Shown piece by piece: positions 34,901 through 47,200 of a stretch of 64,000 nt of DNA. Under the pieces are notes generated by a model that worked only from the letters and a program-made list of their open reading frames with translations, was not told the origin of the DNA and did not search any database. Where the stretch lies: positions 125,996,976 through 126,060,975 of the forward strand of contig NC_061116.1 in NCBI RefSeq assembly GCF_002878395.1. Reading direction: 5' to 3'. This DNA is from Capsicum annuum (Eukaryota; Streptophyta; Magnoliopsida; Solanales; Solanaceae). How positions within the stretch are numbered: position 1 is the stretch's first letter; the number at the start of each line of letters is the position of its first letter. A program made the translations under genes and the position numbers.

Positions 34901-37900
34901 TACAGATCATAATAGTTATATCCTGATTGAGGATATAAGTACATTTAACAGTTTAGAGAATATGTTTTTATTAGTCAGTCTAAAACAACTATCTCTACTC
35001 AAACCTGTTCATTGCATACAAAATGCACTAACTCGAGAAGTTAGAACTATACCACCATTCTCATAATCATGATAAATTACATTTAATCTCGTGCTATAAT
35101 CATTCTGATGATTTGTCCAAATTTTCTTCGACAATTGTGAACGATAACTTTTAACTTATAAGAACTGATGATTTAATCTTCTGTGTATAAGCTTAAACTC
35201 CTATACACCAAATCATCTGCTATACTATATCAAAACACATGGTTTATGAGTCTTACGATACCCATATTGCACCATTGTGCTTCAGATCCAAAAATAACAC
35301 CTAAAACGCCAAGTGGGTCCTACTTATGGAAAATACATTTCTGAGGTCAATCCAACATTCATTCATGAACAAGGAATCATAAACCTCAAGAAATGGGTGA
35401 AAACAAGGCAAACAATCTCCCACCAAGACTCATAACTATGCACCTACAACTATAACACGCAATCCTTCTACATGTCTATCAAAAGATTTTTTGGTAAAGC
35501 TTTTGTAAAAGGGTCTGCCAAGTTATTTTCTGATGCAATCTTTGCAACCACCACATCTCCCCTTTACACTGTCTCGAATCAAATGATATTTATGCTCAAT
35601 GTGTTTTGCCTTCTTATGGCTCCGTGGTTCCTTCGAATTTGCAACTACACCACTATTGTCACAATAAATTGTAAGTGGTGCCTCTATTGCATAGACAACC
35701 ACCAAGTCTTTGAGAAAGTTTCTAAGCCATACTGCCTCCTTAGCTGCCTTAGAGGCTGCTACATACTCAGCTTCCATGGTAGAATCAGCAACACGAGTTT
35801 GCTTGATGGTCCTCAAAACAACGGTTGCACCTCGCAAAGTAAACACATTTCCAGAGGTCGACTTTCTAGAGTCCTTGTCAAACTGAAAATCTGAGTCTGT
35901 GTACCTTATGGGCACCAACTCATTTGAATGATAAACTAGCATGTAATTCCTAGTCTTTTTCAGATTCTTGATTATGTGCTTAACTGTTGTCCAGTGTTCT
36001 ATTCCAGGATTAAATTTAAATCTGCTAACCATGGCTACAACAAAACAAATGTCAGGTCTAGTACACAACATCACATACATGAGGCTTCCTACAACTGATG
36101 CATAAGGAACTACCTTCATGTTTTTCATCCTCTCATCTATCTTAGAACATTGATCCTTAGAGAAATTCCATGTCTAAAAGGAAAACCCTTTTTTGGAATT
36201 ATGCATGCTGAACTTGGTGAGAATTGTATCAATATAAAGAGTTCGAGATAAGCAAAACATCTTTTTCTTGCGATCACATAGAATTTTGATCCCAAGGTTG
36301 TGAGCAGCTTCTCCTAAATTTTTCATATCAAATTACTGAATAGCCATTTCTTAACTGAATTCAACAAGCCCACATTATTTCCTATGGGCAAGATATCAGT
36401 GACATACAATACTAGAAACACCACTTTGTCCCCATTTCGCTTTTTTTACGCACAAAACTCATCAAGACATTACTCAAAACCTAAAGTCTTAACCACATTG
36501 TCAAACAAGTGTTCCATGCCCTAGAAGCTTGCTTTAATCATATATGAATCTTTTAAGCTTGCACAACATGTGCTCTTTCCCCTTTTCAATAAAACCTTCT
36601 GGCTGCCGCATAAAAATGCTCCCATCAAGATTTCCATTAAGGAAAACTGTCTTGACGTCCATTTGCCAAATCTCATAATCATAATGAGCAGCAATGGATA
36701 AGAGAATTTTCATAAACTTAAGCATGAGTACTAGCGAAAAGGTTTCATTATAATCGATCCTTTCTTTTTGAGTAAATCCTTTTGCAACAAGCCTAGCATT
36801 GTAAGTTTACAAGTTTTTGCCTACTCCTCTCTTTTTCTTATAGATCCACTTGCATCCAAAGGGTTTGACTCCATCTACATGTGGTTCTACAAGATCCCAG
36901 ACTTTTTGGAGTACATAGACTCCAATTCTGATTTCATAGCAATAGTCTATTTGTCTGCATATATTTTGCAGTGTTTGGTCGTAATTCATGGGCTCGGTAT
37001 TCAACTCTTCAGAGGTTCTATCAAAAGACTCTCCCAAGAGTACATATCGAGATGATTTTCTTATCTCTCTCCCTGTCGTAGCATTGCAGTTGTAAGGGTC
37101 GGTATAGAGACAACTACACTATTATGATCTTGTGGTTGAACCGCATCATTTACTGGATTTTGAGTCTCTCTGTTATCCTTAGTACCTTGCAGTGTTGGGA
37201 CATCAATGACTTCTTCCTCTAGTGTACCCTCATAACTTTTTGATACAATGAATTTCAAGAACTTGTACTTGTGGAATTGTATGTCTATTAACATCTCTCC
37301 CACTACTAAAATGCAATGGTATGTTAATTCTGACATCTGGAGTTTGGATTTGGTTTTCATTATCGTTAGTAGGTTGATTTGTTACCTCGTTGCTTAATTT
37401 CCATAAAACTAGTTTACTTCTGGGAATGTGGTTTGTTATAAAATCCTTTTCTAGAAACTTGGTGTTGGTACTTACAACTAGGGGTGTTCATGGGTCGGTT
37501 TGGATCGGTTAGTGGTTAAAACCATAACCAAAATCAATTTAGTCGGTTTTTGAATTTCTAAAACCAAACCAAACCAGAAAAAGAAAATAACCGTCGGTTT
37601 GGTTCGGTTTGGTTTGGTTTTTCGGTTATTGACTAGCCTACTCCAACCATCTCTAGAATAAACTCCTTTTTTTAACACATAGAAAAGAGTATCACATTGA
37701 ACAATTTCTCATGAAATATTTGTACAGTGATGGACAAATGACACTATAAACTCTTAAAAATCAGAACAAACACATTAAACAAAACCAACATTAAGATGAA
37801 AAGCACCAACTTTGTATTGTAGGCACTAAGATTATCCAACAACATATAAACACATACATGTACATTGTAAAACAGAGCTTTGTATTCTATTGCAATGTAC

Positions 37901-38223
37901 TGCAAGAAGAGATAGAGTTGGACAAATTTGAGTTATCTGTTTACTTTAAAGACTAGTTAGGTGAGCTAATCATATAGGGAAACAATTGAATAAAAAAGGA
38001 GACATAAAACTACAATTTGAATCAGGGACCATGGTAACTCGTATTGTGAAAGCTGAAGTAGAAAAAGTAAGGTAGGGACTGTAGGGTTAACTTATTAGTA
38101 ATAGTAGGTAGAGTTGGGCTTGGGTTTGGGGCTTAGGGCAATTGGGCTAAAGTATTGGTTGGGCTAGACATAGATTAAAATTTAGTTTTAGATTAAATTT
38201 AATAAAATATTTATATTTTATTT

Positions 38224-38261
<38 letters not shown>

Positions 38262-41200
38262 CGGTTCGGTTTGGTTATTTTCACGATTTTTTTAAGTAAA
38301 ATCATAACCAAACCAAATAGCATCGGTTTTTTAAAATTTAAAACCACATCGGTTTTTTTAATCGGTTTGATTTGGTTTACGGTTTGGTTTGGTTTTTAAC
38401 CAAACCCATGAACACCCCTACTTACAACGACCTTCTTTTCTGTAGGATTGTAAAACTGACCACCTTTCGTTCTTTTAGGGTACCCAATACAATCACATAC
38501 TTCTGATCTAGGTTCCAACTTTTCTGCCTTTCCTTTCCGCACATGTGCTAGACATCCCCAAATCCGAATATTATCAGACTAGGTTTATGCCCAATCCACA
38601 GTTCTATGGGTTGTCACAGGTACAGACTTGGGAGGAACTAAGTTCTGCATACACTTTATAGTTTCTAGTGCATAGCCCAAAACGAAGAAGACAAATTAGA
38701 ATAACTCAACATTGATTTAGCCATTTTTAAATGTCTTATTTCTTCTTTCTGGGACACTATTCTGTTGTAGAGTTCTAGGTGCAGATATTTGAGACGTAAT
38801 TTCTTGTTCTGATAAGTAACTCATGAACTCCTTAGAGAGGTATTTGCCACCACAATCAGATCGTAGGGACTTGATACATTTCTCATGTTGTTTCTCTGTT
38901 TCTGTCTTAAATTCTTTCAATTTTTCAAAGCATTCAGACTTACGGCGCAACAAATAAACATGTTCATATTTTGAGTAATCATCAATGAAAGTCACGAAAT
39001 ACTCATTACCGTCTTTTGCTCGAACATTCATTGGGCCACACAAATTAGAATGAGTTAACTCTAATTTATCGGTTGCTCTATTTCCTTTTGAGGGAAAATG
39101 TCTCTTATGTCATTTTTCCTTCTAAACAGGATTCACATGTTGGTAGTGCCTCCACTTTTAATGAACCTAAAGGTTCATCCCGAACCAACCTCGAAATCCT
39201 GTCTAGATTTATGTGACACAGATGCAAATGCCATAAATAAATCTCATTAAATTCAGAAGAATGTTTTCTTTTACTTGAAAGATTAACATTACTTAGGTCA
39301 ATAGTTTGTAGTAGTTCAGGAAAGATTAATAATAAAAAGATCATCAATCAATGTACCAGTAGAGATAAAATGTTTATTATAGCTAATAACACAATCATTA
39401 TTAGGAAAATTAGCATCATAACTATATCTCATAACTTTAGAAACTAAAATTAACTTTCTTCTAACTGCAACTGCATATAATGCGTCTTTTAAAATTAAAA
39501 CTCTATCACTACCAAACGAAATACTAATATTTCCTAATGCTAAAGCTGGGGCTGCTGAAACGTCCACTTGAAAATGCCAACTTCACCTCTAATCAACTTG
39601 CACGTTTCTTGAAACCCCTGCAAAGTAGTGCACAATTGATCAGTGGATCCTGAATCTACACACCATGATGTGGTAGAAACAGTTGCTAAACACATTTCAA
39701 TGACAAGTGAAAGTGAATCTAGCTTGTTTTGCTGCTTGGCTGGGAAAACTAGACAGTGTGTCTTCCAATGGCCTAATAATTTGCAATGAAAACACTTGCC
39801 GTTAAGCTTTTTCACTCCGCCAGTTAGAGTTACAACTTCTTAGCATTATTAGTCTTTTTTATTTCTTTCCATTTTTCGATTTAGAAGTAGAACTTTTCTC
39901 AACAAAATTATGTGTCTCAAGTTTATTTTGACTAAAAATACTGCTAAAGGAAAAAGAGACATATTGAATCTGAGATTGAAAAACGTTACAATAGATCAAT
40001 AACACAGTCATATAAACATTGAATGGTTAAATTCAAATTCATGATATAATATATATTCATGCATCTCAAATAGCCAATTGATGTAATTGGAGAATTACAC
40101 TCATTAATACACATATATAATGACCGATTATTCACTTCACAAATTCTTATAAACCCAACTCAGATGGAGACTATATTGTTAGTTCAAGTGAAAACCTAAC
40201 TCTAGTTGCATTGATCCAATTATATATTACTCAGTTTAGGAGAGTTAATACAAATTATCAAACTAGCAATTAAATATGTAATGACTTGTATCAAATTCAT
40301 CTGATATGGAGGAAGGTCTAAGCCAACACATAAGCTTAATACTTCATCACTTATTTAATCTTGATAATTATGGGATGAACACTTAATATGTAATAAAATT
40401 TCTTTGTTAGTTAAAAAAATTCCAATAACATTAGGAAAGTTGTTCACTGCTACAGTTTATTCTCACATGAAAACAATAGAACCACCACTATGTGAGATGA
40501 ACCTTTGTTCATTTTGGCCCTCTTGAAAGAAAATAATTAAAAAAATTAAAGCTAGGAAATCTTAGCCCACAAATCATTTTTCTTTTTCGCTAATCACGAG
40601 ACAATTACGGATAAGGATGCAACAATTCAATTCAATTCTTCTTTGAAAAAAATTAATCAAATTTAAAAATATAAAACCCACTGCCACCATGATCAACGTG
40701 ATTTCAAGAAACAAGGAGTAACTACAATTAGTTCATTAATATAAACTAGTTGGCTACGTCGTGCTACGCACGATCCAATGTTGATCCTTAAAAATTCTAC
40801 GTTATATATAATTCTATCATTTAATTAAAACCTTCAGTTGATAAATTCAAAGTTAGACATATATTATTATATTTAGATTGATGAAATTGTATAACAATAT
40901 TTGAAGTGTTCATACTTTTGTGACATTGATAGTCAATTATTTTTTTTAAAGAATTTAAGTTTTTAATTATTGTTATTTATAATATTTTTTCTTCTATTCT
41001 ACTATTAAAACAGAGTACTTGGAGTGCAAGTTTAGTGATGCGAGGCAAGAAGACGAGGTAGTGGTGAAGTTGGAGTCACAGGTTGTTTGTAAGAGAGATA
41101 GTTTTAGGTATCTTGGGTCTATGATACAGGGGAATGGTGAGGTTGATGAGGATGTCTCCCACCGTATTGGGGCAGGTTGGATGAAATGGAGGCTTGCCTT

Positions 41201-44200
41201 GGGAATTTTGTGCGATAAGAAGGTGCCTCTTAAGCTTAAAGGTAAATTTTATAGAGCTGCGGTCTGGCCGGCCATGTTATATGGGGCTGAGTGCTGGCTG
41301 GTTAAGAGTTCTCACGTCCAAAGGTTGAAGGTGACGGAAATGAGAATGTTGCGTTAGATGTGTGGATTTATGAGGGCTGACAAGGTCAGGAATGAGACTA
41401 TTCGGGAGAAGGTAGGAGTGGTTTCGGTAGAGGATAAGTTGCGGGAAGTGAGGTTGAGATGGTTTGACCATGTCATGAGAAGGGGCACGGATGCCCCAGT
41501 TCGTAGGTGTGAGAAGTTGGCCTTGGAGGGTTTCAAGCGGGGTAGGGGTAGACCTAAGTTGTACTGGAGAGGAGTGATTAGACGTAACATGGAACAGTTA
41601 CAGCTTACTGAGGACATGACCCTTGATAGGAAGGTTTGGAAGAAGTGTATTAGGCTAGAGGGCTAAGGAGTAGGGTCGAGTCGTAGTCTGTAGCTAGGAG
41701 GGTTAAGGGTAGCTTGGTTGGTAGCTCTAGGTTTGGGGGACGGAGGGTCCTTGGTGGGTTAACTATACGTTTTGTTTGTGAATGTTGATTCTTTGTTACT
41801 TTAACATAATGCTTGCCTTTTGGTTAATTATACTTTATTTTTGTGGATGTTGGTGCTATGTTATTTTATGATTTTGCTTGCCTGTTGGTCTACATCCTTG
41901 GTCCTGAGCCGGGGGTCTATCGAAAACAGCCTCTCTACCCCGTCGGGGGTAGTGGTATGGACTGCGTACATTTTATCCTCCCCAGACCCCACTATGTGGG
42001 AATATACTGGGTATGTTGTTGTTGTATATAAGACGTCAAGTTAATTAAAACGTAAAAAAATAATTTATCATTTAATGTATATTTTGCCTTTTTTAATTAA
42101 ATATTATTAATTTTTTAATACTGAAATTACTTATAATAATTAATTATGAGTGATATAGTAAAATTACGATTGAAGTAGCTGAATCAGTCATGTCATAAAT
42201 GTCTATTTTGTTTTTTAATTAAATATTATTAATTTTTTAATAATAAATGACTTATAATAATTAATTAGGGGTAATATTAAATTACGATTGAGGCAGCTGA
42301 ATCAGGCCTATTGACCTTGAGCAGCCTGCTTCAGCTGCTTCATTCTCACTTAATATATAGGATAAATTATACAATTCCTTTTTATGATTAAAAATATTCT
42401 ATTAGCTCACATTCTCACGTTGATCCGTAGTATTCCACAACCTCTTTTTCTTTTAAATGATTGATCAAAACCATTTATATATCATATATAAAATCATTGA
42501 GCCACAATTGAATACTAAGAAATTATCACGATAATGCGGCACGACAAAACCAATCTCCCAATTTTCTCTCTCGTTTCATAAATTTATCAATAAAAAATCA
42601 CAAATTCTATGAAGCTTCACATACGTATATTACATGTTATCTATAAAGATGCAAGCAACGGTCGTGATGGCAATTATTGGAAAATAATGTGCATAAGAAG
42701 CATATCAGAATCTTACTGCTTACGTGAATTATAGACAACAAACATAAACATATTCACACAAAGCGTGCTTAAAATTATCCAAGAAATATCTCTTGAACCG
42801 TGAGCAAATATCTTGAAGCAAGTTCGTGTTCGGTTTTGCGGTTTTCTATATTGATCCCAAATTCACAGCCGAACTCTCTCAATACTTGGGTGAGTAAGTC
42901 TAAATAAAAAATCGAGTTCTTTTTTCTAGGTTAAGAAAAACCTCTATTTATAGAGATGTTTTCCTAGTCCAAAGAGGAACAAAAACACACATGTTTTTAC
43001 TTGAACAAGGAAAAACATTCATTTCTCCTTTCCCTTAGAAATTAGGATTCCGAGTTCTAGTTTAATATGGACATTGTAGGGAACACAAAATTAATTATTG
43101 AGGCTCCCTATTATGGAAATAATTCAAAATATATTACTTTGAATTATTCTTACCATAATAAATTACAAATCATTCCATTAAAAATTCGTAATTGCACTCC
43201 TTTATTTTATTTCAAAATTCCCCATTAAACACTTAAGTAATTTCCCATGTTAAAATTACATATATTAATCAATAAATTAAATTACTGATGAATTTAATAT
43301 AATGATTAATTTTCTTTCGAGCAATGCTTAACTTATTTCATTTGTCAGATTAATAAATTCATCGGTCGGGTTTACACATGAAAACTTATAAGCTTCTCAT
43401 AAAAGGCATATCATCAATCTCTATACCAAGACATGGATTCCATCAACTAACTTATTATTTCACCAATATATATTGATATCATCCATTTTACTAAGAATAT
43501 TGATCCATATCAGAATCTCATCATTTAATAAATTAAAATGATAAATAATATATTTAGATCATAATAGTTATATCAAGATCTTCTTTTTTAAAAAAATAGT
43601 TATATCAAGATTGAGAATATAAGTACATTTAACATTTAAGAGAATATGTTTTTATTAGTCAGTCTAAAACAACTACCTCTACTCGAACCTGTACAATACA
43701 TACAAATTGTACTAGCATGAGAAGTTAGAACTATACCATTCTCGTAATTAAGATAAATTACATTTAATCCCGTGCTACAATCATTCTGGTGGTTTGTCCA
43801 AATTTTCATTTACAATTGTGAACAATAACTTTAACTTATGAATCGATGATTTAATCTTCTCCGTATAAACTTAAACTCTATACACCAAATCATCTGCTAT
43901 ATAAGCTGACGACACATATATGACAATGATCTATTTAATGTAACAATTTATTGAATTGAGTAAATAAATAAACAATTGTTCAATAAATAATACTATATCA
44001 AAACTCATGGTTTATAGTATATCCTAACACATAAACATGTTTTCCCCTGATATACAAATTCTGAACCTAATAAATAATAAATAAAAGCGTCCCTTTTCTA
44101 AAAGTTGAAGGTCTTTTTACCACAATTGAAATGTGATATCAAATTTAAGCTAGTAGATGTAAGGATCCCACTATCTAACATAGTAGAGCCAGAGGTCATC

Positions 44201-47200
44201 TGATCAAGGGTTGCCACCATGCAACACCCAAAGTATCTTCATATATTTGGTCTAAGAAAAAGAACCAGACCAGAAGGAGCTTGTTGTGAACATAACATAA
44301 ATAAATAAATGTTCCCTCCCTGAAAAAGTTAATTTTGGGCAAAGATTGCATGTGTTGTACTCTACTAAATGTTTGACTAACTTGTTAATGGTTGATATTA
44401 TCAACAACCCTTGCATTTTTTGTTGTTCATTTTGTTTTTTAAATCATTCAGATTGTTTATGCCCATTTGAACAATATTTGGTTTAAGTTGAAATTAAAAG
44501 GACCATTTGGAAGTTTGATTTGCAGAAAACATCTATGTCCAAATGTCAACTTAAATATTTGATTCACTAAATGTGTTTAAATATTTTTTTTCCTAGTGAA
44601 GTAACAAATAATTATGGACCCCCCAAAGAAGAAATATTCGAATCAAAGGTAATGGAGACCGAATACAATTAACTCTTTATCAAATTATATGAACTTATTT
44701 ACAGTTGAGGGGAAAATAAAATAATGGAAATATATTTCTGATGCTGAGACCCAAATACCAAAGCTTAACATCACAATTTTGGAGATTATGTAATATAACG
44801 ACCGTTTTTACTTTTTAAAAAATAAGATGAGATCAAAAGTATTATTGTTAGAATTGGAGTAAATATAAATAGTATATAGAATCCTAGTTGGAAAAAGATT
44901 ATAATGTATAGTTGAAAAAGGAGTATAATGTAGTGTGTATAAATAGAGTGTCAATGTTATACAACAATTCAATAATATTTTTCTCTGATATTTCTCACAT
45001 AGTATCGGTCTCTATGGTCTTGGTAGAGAATCAAAGAGTTTCTGCTGCCGGCGGGCAGCTATTACCCATATATGTCGCCTGTCTCTGCCGGTCTGACTAA
45101 TGATCAAGTTAGCAAAAGTTGGGTCACCGTTCTTGCTTCCCATATCTAATTTGTGTAGCATCATGCATCTTTTCAGTGACTACCTTCTCATATCTGATTT
45201 GGCAGCACCGTTCATCTTTTCGGTGACTACTTTCTCATATCTGATTTGTGTGACATTGTGCATTTCTTCGGACTACTCTCTCATATTTTCTTTGCAGAGT
45301 ATCGTGTATCTTTTTGGACTACTTTCTCATATTTGAGTTGCATAGCATCGTGCGTCTTTCCAATGATTCTTCAGATTTGATTTGCGTAGGGGCGTGCCAT
45401 GATTTCGATCCTACCTATATAATTTCTCTTTTCTAGTATGGTCATGCCATTATTCTACCCTACTCATATAATTTTTCTTTTTCAGTAGGGTCGTGTCATC
45501 ATTCTGACCCTAACCTTATAATTCTATGGTAAACAGTCTCCTTGAGCCTGGTTTGAAAAGTTCAGCAATTTCTCTTCTCCATCATTCTAATTCTATCCAT
45601 ATAATTTCTCTTTTTCAGTAGGATCGTGCCATCATTCCGATCCTACCTATATAATTTTTTTTTTAATAGAGTCGTGCCATCATTCCAACCTTACCTTTAT
45701 AATTTTTCTCAGATTTTGACCACCTTTCAGCCGTCAAATCTAATTATCCGACTCGTGAGCATGTTCTGACCAGTTTTTTGATGACTTTCTTGTTCAAGAT
45801 CTACTCATTTCTTGATTTCCAGATGACCTATATATTTTGTACTAGTTTCCGGCAGTTTTTCAGCGATAGATCGACTTTTGGGAAAAGGTTATAGCTTTTC
45901 CGACCACTTTTTTAGTTTGTTCCTTTTTAACTGAGGTCTTCCAGACGTCCAGAGCAGTCCTTACCAGTTTTCTTGTAGATATCTTCACCAAGTCCCTCAC
46001 TAGTCTTTGCATTAATTACATCTATAACAAGCACGATACACATTGACCTGTATGCACAAGCTTGAGGGGGAGTGTTGAAATTGGAGTAGGAATAGTATAT
46101 AGAATTTTACTTGGAAAAAGATTGTAATTTACTATCCTAATTGGAAAAGGAGTCAAATGTAGTGTCTGTAAATAAAATCTCAATGTAATAAATTATTGAT
46201 ACAATAATTCAATAATATTTTTCTCCAATAATGTTACCTGTTTCAAAAAGTAATATTTTTGTCCAATATTTCTCACAATTATTACAACTCATTGGAATCG
46301 AAATTGTTCTTTGCAGACTCCCGATGGATCGCTGTTGGATATAATTCGTAATGCCTATGATATTCTCTCTCACTGTGAGATAAAACTTCCTAAGGTATAT
46401 TCTTGGGCTAAACTTTCGCTATTTGTGTGTGCCGCTCTTGAAGTACTATTACCTAGTTACTTGAACTTGGTTAGTGTGCGACTATTAGTGATCAATTTGT
46501 TCCAGTCTGATTCCCCAGAGTACCCTGTTTTTTTTTTCAAGTTAGTATCCTTCTTTATACTCTTTTTATGTATCAACAGATCGAAGGTAACGAAATGTAT
46601 GTTGACTCTGGGCCTCCATTTCTAATTCTTCTCCATCCTGCTCTAGGTCCCCTTTGGGAAGTAACTAGACAGAAGGTAATCCAACAATTGCCTTTCTGTT
46701 AAAGTGTTTCATTGACTTGCATTGTTTTAACATACTGCAGTTCTCCCTCATATCTTGAATTTTGCTCTGGAACCCTTAAAAACATGGAGCTGTGACTATA
46801 ATTTGAAAATTGATGTATGGACCTTATTTACCATCGGACATACTACTGTGTTCTTCCCAGGCCATCTTCTACCTTCATCAAAGTGCTGAGAGCATAATTA
46901 ATCAATTTACATTGTTCAAGTTGGAAATATAGTTATATACTCTTTGTCCGTCCTTGATTGTTTCGGAGCCGGCATGCTATACTATCTTGATGTTGTAACC
47001 GTTTCTTTTTCTCTGTCTCTCTTAGTTCCATCAAGGTTCCATCTCTAGGGGTTCAGAGTTGCAAATAGAGGTCGCTGAGTTCTTGTGGAGAGATGTGCAG
47101 GTTAGGATTCTTGGTTCCTGAAGCAGGCCATCCTTTTTTGCTCATTCTGACCGATTTTCTTGGCTTTGTTTTTCAGCTTGATGGGAGTTTGATCATTTTA

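Larger units (their letters stand above)
35523..39840 (-). pseudogene. copia gag-pol remnant
   Basis: Minus-strand pieces in polyprotein order: gag zinc knuckle and protease at 39815-39540 ([14 protein letters not shown], then WCVDSGSTD); integrase zinc region at 39347-39105 ([14 protein letters not shown]); integrase core at 39043-38717 ([21 protein letters not shown]); RT at 37037-36534 ([25 protein letters not shown]); RNase H at 36128-35523 ([40 protein letters not shown]). Stops and frameshifts break it, and a hAT element splits integrase from RT. Confidence 0.88.
34040..44029 (-). mobile_element. copia element in intron 10 with nested insertions
   Basis: Minus strand: 5' LTR 44029-42675, a degraded primer-site-like stretch near 42660, internal region, 3' LTR 35417-34040. 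CATAC (34035-34039) and CATAA (44030-44034) flank it, a 5-bp target duplication with one mismatch. Coding remnants run from gag CCHC to RNase H. A hAT element (37479-38420) and a Helitron-like element with a LINE (40746-42362) are inserted in it. Both LTRs share TGTTGGAAGA / TATTGGAAAA ends and long collinear sequence but differ at their outer ends. Confidence 0.78.

Noticed and set aside
35472..35894. 140-residue plus-strand ORF
   Set aside because: It is an antisense shadow of the copia RNase H region.
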